From NCBI GenBank assembly GCA_030525455.1, contig JAUNER010000002.1:1-64000 (forward strand): DNA of 64,000 nt, read 5' to 3'. The stretch's first letter is position 1. Every line of letters begins with the position of its first letter. Below the pieces are notes generated by a model. The model did not search any database and had not been told where the DNA came from. It was given only the letters and a program-made list of their open reading frames with translations. The position numbers and the translations under genes were made by a program. Of the stretch, positions 17,944 to 28,176 are shown piece after piece. The stretch is from Akkermansia sp. Its GTDB lineage: Bacteria; Verrucomicrobiota; Verrucomicrobiia; Verrucomicrobiales; Akkermansiaceae.

Positions 17944-18474
17944 TTACTCCTGACTCTCAAAAGAAGAAACGTCTTCTTCTTTTATCATCCTCCTACGAGC
18001 TTTAGCCGCTTGGCGAGCTTCCCTAAAGAACGTCTGTATTTGATAAAGACACTCATCCCCTAATACACCAGAACGAATGTCACATTTATGATTAAGCGGT
18101 GGATTTGAATCTAAGAGGTTAATCCATCCGCCAGCGGCACCAGCCTTAGCATCAGGGCACCCGAAAACGACTCGGTCTGGGCGACAATGAACAATAGCCC
18201 CGGCACACATTGGGCAAGGCTCTTTAGTCACGTATAGCGTACATCCCTCTAATCGCCAATCACCTAAAGCCTCTTGAGCGGCCGTAAGAGCTATCATTTC
18301 TGCATGAGCGGTGGCATCTTTCAATGCCTCTACTTGATTCCAACCTCTGGCTATCACCTTGCCATCCTTTACAATAACAGCACCTATAGGCACTTCCCCC
18401 TTTGCCAATGCCTTATTTGATTCACGCATCGCTTGACGCATGAACCACTCATCGCTTCCAATTTCTTCCATCAT
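17944..18474 (-). CDS. tadA: tRNA adenosine(34) deaminase
   Basis: A 176-residue zinc-dependent deaminase that converts A34 to inosine in tRNA-Arg(ACG). The active site is complete: HAEMIAL (H57, catalytic E59) and PCPMCAGAIVH (C87, C90). KAGAAGGWINLL is the typical TadA segment. The C-terminus is about 15-20 residues longer than E. coli TadA and ends in a basic then acidic tail. It is third in the coaE-rho-tadA operon, 15 nt behind rho. Other cytidine/guanine deaminases share the core, but the KAGAAG region favours TadA. Confidence 0.93.
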   Translation of the reverse strand: MMEEIGSDEWFMRQAMRESNKALAKGEVPIGAVIVKDGKVIARGWNQVEALKDATAHAEMIALTAAQEALGDWRLEGCTLYVTKEPCPMCAGAIVHCRPDRVVFGCPDAKAGAAGGWINLLDSNPPLNHKCDIRSGVLGDECLYQIQTFFREARQAAKARRRMIKEEDVSSFESQE

Positions 18475-18489
18475 AAAAGGATTACTAAT

Positions 18490-19872
18490 TTATCGTAAAC
18501 CTAGCAAAAGAAGCTCTGCATTGTTTTGAGTTTTGGCGATGTTTTGGAGAAGCAAGTGCAAGCCTTCCCACCCCGGTTTAGACGCAAGTTGACGGCGGAT
18601 TTGCATAATTCTGACAAATTCCTCTTCCGTATAAAGGCGTTCATCATTTCGCGTGCCACTCTGAGGCAAAGAAATAGCAGGATAAATGCGTCTCTCTGCC
18701 AACTCTCTATCCAGTTGAATCTCCAAATTACCCGTACCTTTAAACTCCTCAAAGATTACATCATCCATTCGGGATTCTGTATCTACCAAGCATGTAGCTA
18801 TTATCGTCAAACTTCCGCCCTCTTCCACATTGCGTGCAGATGAGAAAAATTTGCGAGGTTTTTCCAAGGCATTTGACCCTAACCCACCGGACATAATTCG
18901 TCCACCTACCTGAGAAGCATTATACCCGCGAGCCAATCGAGTCAAAGAATCTAGCAGAATAATAACATCCTTTTTCATTTCCACCAATCGTTTGGCACGC
19001 TCAATCACAAGGTCTGAAACCTGAGCATGCCGACGAGAAGGCTCATCAAATGTAGAAGCAAAAACTGTAGCATCCACCGACTCCTCAAAATCAGAAACTT
19101 CCTCCGGACGCTCATCCAACAAAAGTACAATGAGCTCTGCCTCCTTATAATTCGCTTTCAATGAGCGAGCTATAGTTTTTAATAAAACAGTCTTACCACC
19201 ACGAGGCGGAGCAACAATCAACCCACGTTGCCCCTTACCAAACGGAGTAATTAAGTCCAACACACGCATGGCAGGAGAGCCAACCCCCTTATTTTCCAGA
19301 ATATAACGTTCCTTGGGGAACAAAGGGGTAAGCAATTCAAACTCAGTACTCGGTTGATATTGCTTAGCAGGGATTCCCTCAACACTAATCACCGCAGCGG
19401 CAGATAAATACTTATCAAGCGGACGCTGGCGACGCAACCTTACCTCGACATTCTGACCAACTCTGAGCGAAAATTGGCGAATCAAATTCCCACCAATGTA
19501 AATATCATCAGGCGACGTGCGAAAGCTCTTAATCGGATCACGTAGCATAGCATAATTATCACGAGCCTGCTCCATAATACCAGAAACAATCACCTGGTGC
19601 CCTTTCTGCAAATAGGCCTTCCCTAGTTCATAAACAAGCTGCGACTTTGTAAGTCCGACAACATGTTTTACATTAAAAGATTCCGCTAACGCCTGAAGTT
19701 CATTAATTGTTTTAAGGCGTAGCTCATTTATGCTAATAGTACAAAGATTTTCTTCTGCCTCAACAGAGGGAGAATTATCATCTATAGATTCAGTAATGTT
19801 TAGTTGATTATCACACACAGAAGTATCAACCACATTCTCAGAAGATGGAGTCTGTTCTTGATTTTCAGTCAT
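18490..19872 (-). CDS. rho: Transcription termination factor Rho
   Basis: A 460-residue hexameric RNA-dependent ATPase that ends transcription. In order: an acidic, low-complexity N-terminal extension, a Rho_N helical segment ([15 protein letters not shown]), an OB-fold RNA-binding domain, the P-loop [15 protein letters not shown], Walker [17 protein letters not shown], and the Q- and R-loop region with [14 protein letters not shown]. The start at ATG 19872 overlaps the coaE stop by 8 nt; an in-frame upstream start at 19959 would run through coaE and is rejected. It belongs to the coaE-rho-tadA operon. The order coaE-rho is common in Verrucomicrobiota and relatives. Confidence 0.97.
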   Translation of the reverse strand: MTENQEQTPSSENVVDTSVCDNQLNITESIDDNSPSVEAEENLCTISINELRLKTINELQALAESFNVKHVVGLTKSQLVYELGKAYLQKGHQVIVSGIMEQARDNYAMLRDPIKSFRTSPDDIYIGGNLIRQFSLRVGQNVEVRLRRQRPLDKYLSAAAVISVEGIPAKQYQPSTEFELLTPLFPKERYILENKGVGSPAMRVLDLITPFGKGQRGLIVAPPRGGKTVLLKTIARSLKANYKEAELIVLLLDERPEEVSDFEESVDATVFASTFDEPSRRHAQVSDLVIERAKRLVEMKKDVIILLDSLTRLARGYNASQVGGRIMSGGLGSNALEKPRKFFSSARNVEEGGSLTIIATCLVDTESRMDDVIFEEFKGTGNLEIQLDRELAERRIYPAISLPQSGTRNDERLYTEEEFVRIMQIRRQLASKPGWEGLHLLLQNIAKTQNNAELLLLGLR

Positions 19873-20470
19873 GAAAAAGATGGTGGTAAAATCGTTCAGT
19901 CTGCTGATGTAAGAGAGAAAGATTGCCCTCATTCCAAATAACGAAATCGGCACGTGCAACTTTCTCTAAAATAGGAAGCTGAGCAGCAAGTATCGCCTCT
20001 ATCATATCGTCTTGGAACCCATTTCGGTGAGCCAATCGAACTTTTTGAGTATCGCGAGAAAGAGCCACTACGCAAACTGCATCTTGCTCATAGGATGCTG
20101 ATGTTTCAAAAAATAATGGCACATCAACCAAAAACCCGCGAACACAGCTATTCTGCCTTGCTTTTTCTTGTTTCGCAAGACATTCTTGATGCAGTATTGG
20201 ATGAATTATGTCCTCTAGGCGTTTACGCATTCCCGGCTGATGAAAAACCAGCTCACGTAAAAAACTTCTATTTGCCGCCCCATTCTCCAATACACTCTCC
20301 GCACCAAATTGCTCCGTCAAAGACCTTGCTAATACCCCACTATCCAATAATTTCGATACCTCTGCATCACAGTCAAACAAAACAAGCGAATCCCCGCCCA
20401 AAGTCATCAAATACTTCACAACCGTTGACTTGCCAGTTGCTATCCCTCCGGTAATTACTATTGTTTTCAT
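19865..20470 (-). CDS. coaE: Dephospho-CoA kinase
   Basis: A 201-residue enzyme for the last step of coenzyme A synthesis, phosphorylating dephospho-CoA at the 3'-OH. The P-loop is TGGIATGKSTVVKYL. The substrate-binding DCDAEVSKLL segment and the DVPLFFET motif with the conserved Pro-Leu-Phe-Glu are present, as is the Arg-rich lid (RDTQKVRLAHRNG). Length is typical. It is the first gene of the operon with rho and tadA and overlaps rho by 8 nt. It lies just upstream of the terminator of the pilus-like operon. Confidence 0.95.
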   Translation of the reverse strand: MKTIVITGGIATGKSTVVKYLMTLGGDSLVLFDCDAEVSKLLDSGVLARSLTEQFGAESVLENGAANRSFLRELVFHQPGMRKRLEDIIHPILHQECLAKQEKARQNSCVRGFLVDVPLFFETSASYEQDAVCVVALSRDTQKVRLAHRNGFQDDMIEAILAAQLPILEKVARADFVIWNEGNLSLLHQQTERFYHHLFHD

Positions 20471-20493
20471 GAACTCGTTTTTATCCTTTTAGA

Positions 20494-20528
20494 AAAAGAG
20501 CGGGTGAAAGACTCGCTTTCACCCGCTC
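20494..20528 (-). terminator. Intrinsic terminator of the pilus-like operon
   Basis: A perfect 13-bp stem, GAGCGGGTGAAAG with CTTTCACCCGCTC (20499-20511 and 20516-20528), has a 5-nt loop and, on the minus strand, a U-rich tail. It lies just after the secretin stop at 20555. Confidence 0.9.
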
Positions 20529-20554
20529 CAACATGGACTTTAATGCACTAAGGC

Positions 20555-23296
20555 TTAAACTGGTGGCAGTAAGCCTTCAGATGCTGCGCCAGCAGCTGCG
20601 GTTGGTGCAGTTGTTGGGAGAGACATCCCACGAACTGGTTGACCAGTAGCGTCAATAATCTGACCTGTCACGAAAATCATAAGATTCTTCTTAATGTGAC
20701 TATCAGAGTTGCTACGGAAGAAGCGACCAATGAGTGGCAAATCACCAAAGATTGGCACCTTATCTTCGATAGTCTGAACACTTTCCGTAATCAAACCACC
20801 GATACCAACGGTATACCCGTCATAGATAAACAGAGATGTTTCAACAGAACGACGAGCAAAGATTGGTTGTTCGATACGGTTTTCGGTCAATGTGATAGAC
20901 TGAATGTTACCATCAGAACCTACACCAGTAGACTGAATTGGAGAACCATAGTTCACGAAACCTTCGAATTCAACAATGCTTGGCTTAAACTGAAGGTCGA
21001 TGATGTACTTGTTATCACCAATAGTCGGAACAACTTCGAGAGTCACACCAACGGGCTTCATTTCGAACACACCGGGAGTAGCAGGAGTTACAGGGAAGCT
21101 GTTTACCTGAGGCTGTACGAAACGTTCACCGGTAAGACCACCAATAAGGTCGGCAAGGTTGCCAAGGTCAAGGTCGTTACCATCGTTGTTATTCATGTGC
21201 TGCGGAATTTCCGGCGGCTCGTATTCAGTCGGATACCAGAATTCGCGAATCACTTCAATCTTAGCGGTTTCGCCAGACTTGGCAGTTACGCTAGGAGCGG
21301 TAAGCACGTCAGAACCCTTCTTCTGAGAAAGACCACGCATAAGCATCTGGAAGGAACCTTCGTCATAGATACCAGTCAAAGACAAGATACCAGGAGCAGG
21401 ATTCTTCGTATTTGCCTCGGTGCGATTAGAAGAAGTAATGAGGTTAGAAAGACCATTTCTAGAGAAAGCACGGTCACCTGTACGCAAACCGGCAGTAGCA
21501 TAACCATTTACAAGGTTATTACCAGTAGAGTCGGTCATGCTATTATTAATTGGCCAACCATTCACGCCTACCGGAGCCTGAGTGAAGTGAGAAGAATTAA
21601 CCCCGGAACCTTCACTAGTACCACCACCTAAGAATGTAGTACGGTCATTGCTAATAGAGAATGGATTTACAACCCAGTCAAAACCAAGTTCTTCAGTATT
21701 TTCCTGAGAAACTTCTACGAACTTGGTCATAATCTTCACCTGCTGAGACTGACCACGAGTTTCTTCGATAAGTTGCTCAATGAGGTCAAGGTTAGCAGAA
21801 GTGTTACGGATAACAAGAGAAGAATTACCACTCAGATAAAGCACAGTAGCACCTTCCGGGAAAGTTACACCACTCTTTTGAAGTACGGACTTAATGTCTG
21901 CACGAGGCTTCAAGCCGGAACCGGAAGAATCTGGGTCTGTGAATGGGTCAGAACCACCCATAGAATCATCACCACCTACGGATGATGCCAAAGCAGAAAC
22001 AAAGTTTGGCGGAACAGAGAATGTACGAGAGTACAAATCTAAATCATTACCACCTGCAGGAAGAATTGTTACAGCATAATCCTCAACCTTCTGACGCAAA
22101 CCTGCATTACGGCAAATGAAGCGTAATACTTCAAGCATCGGAACATTTGTGAGCTTAAGCTGACCAATCTTCTTTGTACGAATGCTTTCAACAGCAGGAG
22201 CGGAAGATGTTTCTTCTGCAACATCTTCTTCACCAAATTCGGAATCTGTTTTTTCTTCAGCTACAACGGCAGGAGTAGAAGATGGTTGAACATCGTTAAT
22301 AACGAAGTTAATACCACGTTCACCATTAGGACCGACAGTGCGGTCAAGTTCTACTGACTTTTTACGAAGGTATTCGATAGCATCTTCTACCGTTGTGTCG
22401 TCGAAAGACACAGAAGGAAGAATAATGCTCTTCAACTTCATAAGGTTAGCAGTAGCACCACTAATTTCTGTAACAGGAGTTGGATCACCAGTATCAGCAC
22501 CAGTAGGAACTTCTGCAGGAACCGGACGCTCCCAAAGCTTGTCTACCTCTGCCAACATTGCGGCACGAGTTTCGTCATAAGCGGCCTGATAGTATGCCAT
22601 CTTACGGCGACTTACTGTTTCCATACCACGGCGAGCAGCTACGTTGTATGGGTCAATAGCAAGCACCTTATTAAATTCCTTAGTGGCCTTATCGTAGTCA
22701 CCAATGTCATAATAACCATAGGCCATATGAAGGAGCATATTTACCTTTTCCACGTTCTGAACGTGTTCGGGAGTAAGAGCCGGATTCGTACGAACCGGGT
22801 CCTTCATATATTCGAGAGTCTTCTTAGCAAGCTTTTCGCTACTTGGATTAAGCTTAATAGCGTTGTTTAACAACTGCTCAGCTTCATCGTAGCGACCTAC
22901 CTTAATGTACTGTTGAGCTACGGCGATACTTGCGTCACCAATGTGATTAGCAATGGCTTCGCGACGAGTATCATTCATAGGAGCTGCAGGGAGAATATTC
23001 ATAGCAGCATTGTACTTATCCAATGCTTCCTTATATTCACCATTACGATAGAAGTTACGCCCCTCATTAAGAAGAAGCATAGCCTCTTGAGTCTGAGCTT
23101 CACGTCTAGCCATAGCCTGACGTGCGGCATCAGACATGCCAGCTGCGCCGTAATATCCAGCATTGGATGTACCAATAGCACTGGATGCTCCTACTGCACC
23201 CAAATCACTCCCTGCCTGAGCGAAAGCACAGGAAGAAGCGACTGCCATAAGTGCGAGCAGAGTACGCGTCGGTTGATAATTTTGTGCGTGGTCCAT
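20555..23296 (-). CDS. Secretin-like outer-membrane protein (Amuc_1098-type)
   Basis: A 913-residue exported protein starting at ATG 23296, directly before a signal peptide ([14 protein letters not shown]); a GTG at 23326 is less likely. Residues about 70-230 carry TPR-like repeats ([31 protein letters not shown]). Two N-domains follow ([34 protein letters not shown]). The C-terminal half is a bacterial secretin domain with the [16 protein letters not shown] ending. It matches A. muciniphila Amuc_1098, the secretin of the type IV pilus-like cluster. The role is a multimeric outer-membrane channel. It is the last gene of a five-gene operon and is followed by a strong terminator. Confidence 0.93.
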   Translation of the reverse strand: MDHAQNYQPTRTLLALMAVASSCAFAQAGSDLGAVGASSAIGTSNAGYYGAAGMSDAARQAMARREAQTQEAMLLLNEGRNFYRNGEYKEALDKYNAAMNILPAAPMNDTRREAIANHIGDASIAVAQQYIKVGRYDEAEQLLNNAIKLNPSSEKLAKKTLEYMKDPVRTNPALTPEHVQNVEKVNMLLHMAYGYYDIGDYDKATKEFNKVLAIDPYNVAARRGMETVSRRKMAYYQAAYDETRAAMLAEVDKLWERPVPAEVPTGADTGDPTPVTEISGATANLMKLKSIILPSVSFDDTTVEDAIEYLRKKSVELDRTVGPNGERGINFVINDVQPSSTPAVVAEEKTDSEFGEEDVAEETSSAPAVESIRTKKIGQLKLTNVPMLEVLRFICRNAGLRQKVEDYAVTILPAGGNDLDLYSRTFSVPPNFVSALASSVGGDDSMGGSDPFTDPDSSGSGLKPRADIKSVLQKSGVTFPEGATVLYLSGNSSLVIRNTSANLDLIEQLIEETRGQSQQVKIMTKFVEVSQENTEELGFDWVVNPFSISNDRTTFLGGGTSEGSGVNSSHFTQAPVGVNGWPINNSMTDSTGNNLVNGYATAGLRTGDRAFSRNGLSNLITSSNRTEANTKNPAPGILSLTGIYDEGSFQMLMRGLSQKKGSDVLTAPSVTAKSGETAKIEVIREFWYPTEYEPPEIPQHMNNNDGNDLDLGNLADLIGGLTGERFVQPQVNSFPVTPATPGVFEMKPVGVTLEVVPTIGDNKYIIDLQFKPSIVEFEGFVNYGSPIQSTGVGSDGNIQSITLTENRIEQPIFARRSVETSLFIYDGYTVGIGGLITESVQTIEDKVPIFGDLPLIGRFFRSNSDSHIKKNLMIFVTGQIIDATGQPVRGMSLPTTAPTAAAGAASEGLLPPV

Positions 23297-23367
23297 AGTT
23301 AGGTCTCTATAATTCCATATTTTCACGATTTGAGAAGCTTTTTTTTCAAAAATGTGAAAATAATTGA

Positions 23368-24387
23368 TTAATTTGTCTTACTTATTTTTTTCTGAACACC
23401 TGATTTTTTATCGGCAATAGTGACACTTTGTGTCTTATTGTCAACAGTTTTTAAGATGTAAGTTGTTGTTGAATCGCCTGGGATTTGGAATTCAGCTCCT
23501 TCTTCGACGACAATCGATTCACCGCTCTTTGTACCGGCAGAGATAGTAAACTTTACTTTGCTATCTATGATGGAAGCAGGATATTTTGTTCCCTGACGAA
23601 CGGTATAAGTACAACCATTTTTGGTTGGTTTAAGGTCTTTGACAATAGCTTCATGCCCCTCAGTAGTTCCCCCCCCCACAGGGTCGGGGAACTGTTTAGC
23701 AGTAACACTGACAAGCTCAAATCGTGGAGCTGCCTTAGAATTTTTAGCAACACCAAATTGACCGTTAACCTTTGTTACATTTTTCCAGATATCCTGACCG
23801 TGACGATTAGATGCCTTAAAGGTATAATCTTCACCATCAACCATACTGAAAGTCAACTTAAACATACGACGTTCAATACCATCAAGGCTAAGCTTATCAA
23901 CCAAAGCCGGGTGACTGGAAGCGTCGTTAGGCAAGGTCTTTGCGAGGTATTCTTCCTGCACGGTAAATCCGTCACCATCCGGGTCACGAGTCAACACATC
24001 AGAATAAACAAACTCATCTCTCAAGCCATTATCAAGGAACCATTTATTTGGGATATCTCCATGAATAGGAGGACCTGCCACAAGGTCAAATGGGTCTTTA
24101 TTTTTCCCCTTCATATCCACCCAGAGTTCAGGAGCGACGAAGCCGACATACTCCTGAGTTGGCTGAATGATTGGATGAAGTGAATAAGAAGCATTTAATG
24201 CAGCATCCAATTTTTTTGCAGCGGCAATACCGGGAGATGCAACAATATCCTTATCCGTTACACGTGTATCTACTCGATGCGTCTCAGCCAAACCAGACAA
24301 AGACATGACACCATAGGTAGCGATACCTACGCCGAGAATGATACCGGCAGTAAGAAGCACTTTATCGTAGGATTCTTTTTCGGCCAT
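23368..24387 (-). CDS. Amuc_1099-like pilus-cluster membrane protein
   Basis: A 339-residue protein with one N-terminal membrane helix ([21 protein letters not shown]) and a large periplasmic part. Midway lies [19 protein letters not shown], a calcium-binding thrombospondin-type/EF-hand-like loop. The rest is beta-rich without a known domain. Its position between the Amuc_1100-like and secretin genes identifies it as the Amuc_1099 homologue. It may link the inner-membrane platform to the secretin, which is inference from position. The gap to the upstream gene is 33 bp. Confidence 0.88.
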   Translation of the reverse strand: MAEKESYDKVLLTAGIILGVGIATYGVMSLSGLAETHRVDTRVTDKDIVASPGIAAAKKLDAALNASYSLHPIIQPTQEYVGFVAPELWVDMKGKNKDPFDLVAGPPIHGDIPNKWFLDNGLRDEFVYSDVLTRDPDGDGFTVQEEYLAKTLPNDASSHPALVDKLSLDGIERRMFKLTFSMVDGEDYTFKASNRHGQDIWKNVTKVNGQFGVAKNSKAAPRFELVSVTAKQFPDPVGGGTTEGHEAIVKDLKPTKNGCTYTVRQGTKYPASIIDSKVKFTISAGTKSGESIVVEEGAEFQIPGDSTTTYILKTVDNKTQSVTIADKKSGVQKKISKTN

Positions 24388-24420
24388 AATTCAAAGTTCT
24401 ATTAGGTGCTAAATGATACG

Positions 24421-25377
24421 TTAATTTTGCTCATTTTCGCCATCCTTGGCAGGAGCTGTGAAATGAACCAAATTGAGAGACAACAACACAGAAACTTTCT
24501 CATTACCCATATAAGGACGAATAACCTCCTCAATCACAGGCTGATTATTCTGAGCGGCAGCAAGTTCATCTGCCGGAGTTACAGATTCTGTCGGGGCACT
24601 AGCCGGTTTAGGCGGCGTAGTTGCTTGTGGCAAGGGTAAGGGAGCATTGCGTTCATTTCTCACGCGGAGCACATTAACAGTAAACAAATATTTTTTGTTC
24701 TCCGTGATGAGATTCATGACATTCATCAAGCTCTTTCTATCGCCCTCAAAAACAATTTCGACAGGCATCCCTTCCCAAGTCGGAGCACCATCCTCTGAGA
24801 TAGAATCATCTTCCACTTTGGGTTTTTCCTGAGAAATTTTATCAGGTCGGCAAACCTTAATAAACTTAGTCAACCCACAACCCGTCATTTGATTTACCAA
24901 CTCATTAATAGCAAGCATTTGGAAATTCAATGCCGGAGCGGCAGATGGTGCAGGAGCCTTTGTGCTATAATCCTGTAATCCGAGCCATGAAGAAGCATCA
25001 GTAATTAAAATCCCCTTTTCGCGACACTTAGCAATAAGAGCCGAACGATTTGCCTTCAGATTATTTTGGAAAGCATTCGGGGCAATGTCTTGAAGTGCAG
25101 AAGCTGCTACGTAAGGAGCAAAATTAGCCTCTACTTTCTTAAGAGCATTAATATATGCTTCTTTATCCTCTTCAAGTTTAGCACAAACCGCTCTACTTGG
25201 AGTTACCCCTGCTTTCTGGGCAGAAACAATGACTTTCTTATTATCATTGATTTTTTTATCCACCGCTTCGCGGTCTGAGTTAATCATGAACCCAAAAGCA
25301 GTCAAACCAATAAACAGGACTAACCCTGTACCGGCAACCACCATGGCTGGTTTATTATTTGCAATACCTTTGCTCAT
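24421..25377 (-). CDS. Amuc_1100-like pilus-associated membrane protein
   Basis: A 318-residue homologue of Amuc_1100, the abundant envelope protein of A. muciniphila reported to signal through TLR2. Recognisable shared stretches include the N-terminal DNKPAMVVAGTGLVLFIGL-type helix, ITDASSWLGLQDYSTKAP, NELVNQMTGCGLTKFIKV, FEGDRKSLMNVMNLIT and VIEEVIRPYMGNEKVSV, and length is almost the same (317). One membrane helix is followed by a coiled coil and a PilO-like alpha-beta fold. A Pro/Ala-rich linker precedes the C-terminus. It acts in the inner-membrane platform of the pilus-like machine. It is preceded by a 24-bp gap from pilM. Confidence 0.95.
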   Translation of the reverse strand: MSKGIANNKPAMVVAGTGLVLFIGLTAFGFMINSDREAVDKKINDNKKVIVSAQKAGVTPSRAVCAKLEEDKEAYINALKKVEANFAPYVAASALQDIAPNAFQNNLKANRSALIAKCREKGILITDASSWLGLQDYSTKAPAPSAAPALNFQMLAINELVNQMTGCGLTKFIKVCRPDKISQEKPKVEDDSISEDGAPTWEGMPVEIVFEGDRKSLMNVMNLITENKKYLFTVNVLRVRNERNAPLPLPQATTPPKPASAPTESVTPADELAAAQNNQPVIEEVIRPYMGNEKVSVLLSLNLVHFTAPAKDGENEQN

Positions 25378-25401
25378 ATTTAGTAATTTGGTTATGGGTT
25401 A

Positions 25402-27264
25402 TTAATTTGCTGACTTTGGTTGATTTAATCTTACCGGGATAGGATTCTTTAACGGCAAAATAAGCTTAAACGGAGAGAAAGCACCGGCTTCCGTTTCTCC
25501 CTTAGCATCTTTTGTACCTGTTTCCAACACCTGGCGTTCCTGCAACTTCGTATCGTTGAAAATATAAGTAAAGAGAGACTCCTTATTATTAGCTATCTTC
25601 GCCTGTAATTGCTGGATTAACTGGTCCCCCTGTTTACTCTTCTGTGCATACCCGGTTAAACGAATAGCATTTACTGCATAAACCTTATCAGATTCTTCCG
25701 CTTCAACGTCTTCGCCATCTTCGCTTGTTTGCGTAGGGGCAGGTACATCTTTAATAGAAGTCAATTTGTCACCAAGGAAATTGTCACTTACGACGCTTTC
25801 GCCAGTCATTTTTGAACGATCTTTAGGATTAAAATAAACCAAAGGTTCAAACTGAGTAAACCAATATGGATATTCCTTATGTACAGATTCATTCAAAATA
25901 TGCTTCACAATGTCTGCATAGCCAAATCGTTGCAAAGCCAGGCTTTGATAATTGGCCAATTTCTTATCCAAGACAGAAATTTCTTGCTTAAGGATACGTT
26001 GGTCAGCCTCTGCTTTCTTAATACCGGCAGCCACAGGCTTTGTCTTTGCAAGAACCTCCTCTGCCTCATTAAGACCGATAAGGTTTGTGGCGACAAATGT
26101 AGCAGCTCCAAGAACGGCAACTGCCATCCCTGCATAAATAGCAGGCATCTTCTTCTTATTGTAGCGATCCTTGGCTATTTCTGTCGGCTCTAAATCAATA
26201 CCCAATTTCACACGACCAATAGCATTAAGCCCGGTACCAATAAGTGAACCAAGCATAAATGCTTCGCGAGAAATAACTCCGGTATCTACTCCACTCCCTA
26301 CGGCAACATTGTGCATCGGGTTAAAGTAGACCACAGGTAGCCCAAGTTTTTCTTCCAAAAATTCTTTAGTATACGGAAGAGCGGCTCCACCACCACAGAG
26401 GTAAATTTTGGTAGGAACACTACCTTGCATCTGAGCACGATAATGATTAGTAGTACGTTGAATTTCCGAAGCCAATCGAGTCATCCCAGTACGGATGGCA
26501 TTTGCCATACCTGCCAAAGATGGGTCCATGCCATCAGTCATACCATTGCTCATAGCAACGAATCCCGATGTTGTTTTTTGGCGTTCTGCTTCTTCAAAAG
26601 AAATACCCAATTCACGAGCTATCGAAGTAGTGAGGAACACTCCACCGGCTGAAATACTGCGCGTAAAGAATCGCCCGGACTCACTGTAAATAATATCCGT
26701 TGATTTGGCACCAATGTCAACCAGCATGACCGGCTCAGTTTCGCCCGGATAGCTATCAATGTATGCATTATACAATGCAGTAATCGAACAATCAACCTTA
26801 CCGGTTTGAAGCCCTTGCGTAAGAATTTCTTTATTGAGAGCATCTAATTCATCTGCCTTAATTGCAACCAAAACGGCTTCCCGCTCAAGCCCATTTGATG
26901 GGAGCAAATGATAGTCCCAAACAACTTCATCTAGAGGGAATGGCACATTCTGCTGAGCTTCATAGCGAATGAGTTGTTCAATATCTGTATCATCCAAAGC
27001 AGGGAGCTTTATAAAACGAATAAATACAGATTGTCCCGAAACAGAATAACCGGCAACATTGCCTTTTACCCCTAAAGCACTTACTAACTCTGCGATAATT
27101 TCACTGGTCCTAGCGAGGCGCATTCCCTCTGCCGTAGGATCCAATACGAGTTGGCGAGTTGCGTAATTTTCCAGCACTAGTTCCCCATTGGATGAAGAAA
27201 ACACCCCCATGGAGATTTGCTGCGAGCCTACGCTCAATGCAACAATGGATCGTGGATTAGCCAT
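25402..27264 (-). CDS. PilM-PilN fusion protein (Amuc_1101-like)
   Basis: 620 residues. Residues about 1-370 are a PilM actin-like ATPase: phosphate-binding IVALSVGSQQISMGVFS, LVDIGAKSTDIIYSESGRFF, and the adenosine-side CGGGAALPYTKEFLEEKL. From about residue 375 a membrane helix (PAIYAGMAVAVLGAATFVATN), a coiled coil (ILKQEISVLDKKLANYQ) and a PilN-like ferredoxin fold follow. Normally PilM and PilN are two proteins that bind each other; here they form one chain, as in Amuc_1101. The product anchors the cytoplasmic ATPase side to the periplasmic platform. It is in the operon between the Amuc_1102-like and Amuc_1100-like genes. Confidence 0.93.
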   Translation of the reverse strand: MANPRSIVALSVGSQQISMGVFSSSNGELVLENYATRQLVLDPTAEGMRLARTSEIIAELVSALGVKGNVAGYSVSGQSVFIRFIKLPALDDTDIEQLIRYEAQQNVPFPLDEVVWDYHLLPSNGLEREAVLVAIKADELDALNKEILTQGLQTGKVDCSITALYNAYIDSYPGETEPVMLVDIGAKSTDIIYSESGRFFTRSISAGGVFLTTSIARELGISFEEAERQKTTSGFVAMSNGMTDGMDPSLAGMANAIRTGMTRLASEIQRTTNHYRAQMQGSVPTKIYLCGGGAALPYTKEFLEEKLGLPVVYFNPMHNVAVGSGVDTGVISREAFMLGSLIGTGLNAIGRVKLGIDLEPTEIAKDRYNKKKMPAIYAGMAVAVLGAATFVATNLIGLNEAEEVLAKTKPVAAGIKKAEADQRILKQEISVLDKKLANYQSLALQRFGYADIVKHILNESVHKEYPYWFTQFEPLVYFNPKDRSKMTGESVVSDNFLGDKLTSIKDVPAPTQTSEDGEDVEAEESDKVYAVNAIRLTGYAQKSKQGDQLIQQLQAKIANNKESLFTYIFNDTKLQERQVLETGTKDAKGETEAGAFSPFKLILPLKNPIPVRLNQPKSAN

Positions 27265-27293
27265 GGATTAGATAATGTTTATTGTGAATAAAA

Positions 27294-28010
27294 CTAATTT
27301 GCATCTGGGTCTGCAGTTGAGCCAAACGGAGTTGTCTGAATAGGAGCAGATGACTTATTCTGATTTGGTCTGAGAACCTCAGGATAGCGGTCATACCAGA
27401 ATGGAGCAAACGGAGTTTCGTCTCTGTTAAGAAGCGGATAATAGTTTGTGTCTACGATGTTTGGTGATGAAATATCCCACCACTTTGCCTTCTTGCCGGT
27501 TTCGCTAGACAAAATAGCTTCTTCTTTACCATTATACTCGACGGTAACCCCCCAGTATTTCACCCACCGCATGGTTTTGCCACCATCACTCCCACAAATA
27601 CGACGAACTGATGACGGTGACAAATAAACCGTTGCATAAGTTAACTCATTTACAGGAACATTCACAAAAGTTACTTCCTTAAAAATCTTTAAATACTGAC
27701 GTGAACGGTCCGGGTTAATAACAGCTATGTAAAAACGGAACTTCAACGAATCAATGTAACCGGACTTCGGTGCAGGCACAGCATCTACCTTAAATGGAAC
27801 CTCAAACTCAGCCCATCTTTTAGCTTTAGGGAGTTGCTTGGGAGCATCAGTTATCTGCACCATCGGTGAATATCGCATATATGTATCCATCTTACTTAAG
27901 GTAACTTTTACCTTCATGCGAGGATTCGACGTTGCTTGCTGAGCATTTGTACTTGGCACAAAGAATACTAAGGCCATCAGAGCTGTAAAATATGTAAGAA
28001 GTGCTTTCAT
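27294..28010 (-). CDS. Amuc_1102-like exported pilus-cluster protein
   Basis: 238 residues starting at ATG 28010, just before a signal peptide (TYFTALMALVFFVPSTNA); an upstream in-frame extension to 28115 is rejected because it would place the signal peptide internally. The mature part is beta-rich with several Lys/Arg patches and the segment YLSPSSVRRICGSDGGKTM. It is the first gene of the five-gene pilus-like operon and matches Amuc_1102 in place, size and export signal. Amuc_1102 was reported to have a pilin-like fold; its exact task here is unknown. Confidence 0.88.
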   Translation of the reverse strand: MKALLTYFTALMALVFFVPSTNAQQATSNPRMKVKVTLSKMDTYMRYSPMVQITDAPKQLPKAKRWAEFEVPFKVDAVPAPKSGYIDSLKFRFYIAVINPDRSRQYLKIFKEVTFVNVPVNELTYATVYLSPSSVRRICGSDGGKTMRWVKYWGVTVEYNGKEEAILSSETGKKAKWWDISSPNIVDTNYYPLLNRDETPFAPFWYDRYPEVLRPNQNKSSAPIQTTPFGSTADPDAN

Positions 28011-28176
28011 AACACAATTCGATTCCCCAACTCTATACACAAAATTTTTTGCTTTGGCTAGAAAAATCCACTTCATCACAAAATTACAAAGCATTTCTTT
28101 GATAAATTTTCCCAAATTCCTCCATAATCCATGCAGAAAGCTTGACCAAGTTCCACGAATATTTCATGCTTTATGT

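Noticed and set aside
19873..19959. N-terminal extension of Rho
   Set aside because: It runs through the coaE coding sequence; ATG 19872 is the better start.
28011..28115. N-terminal extension of the Amuc_1102-like protein
   Set aside because: It would place the signal peptide inside the protein and overlaps the divergent promoter region.
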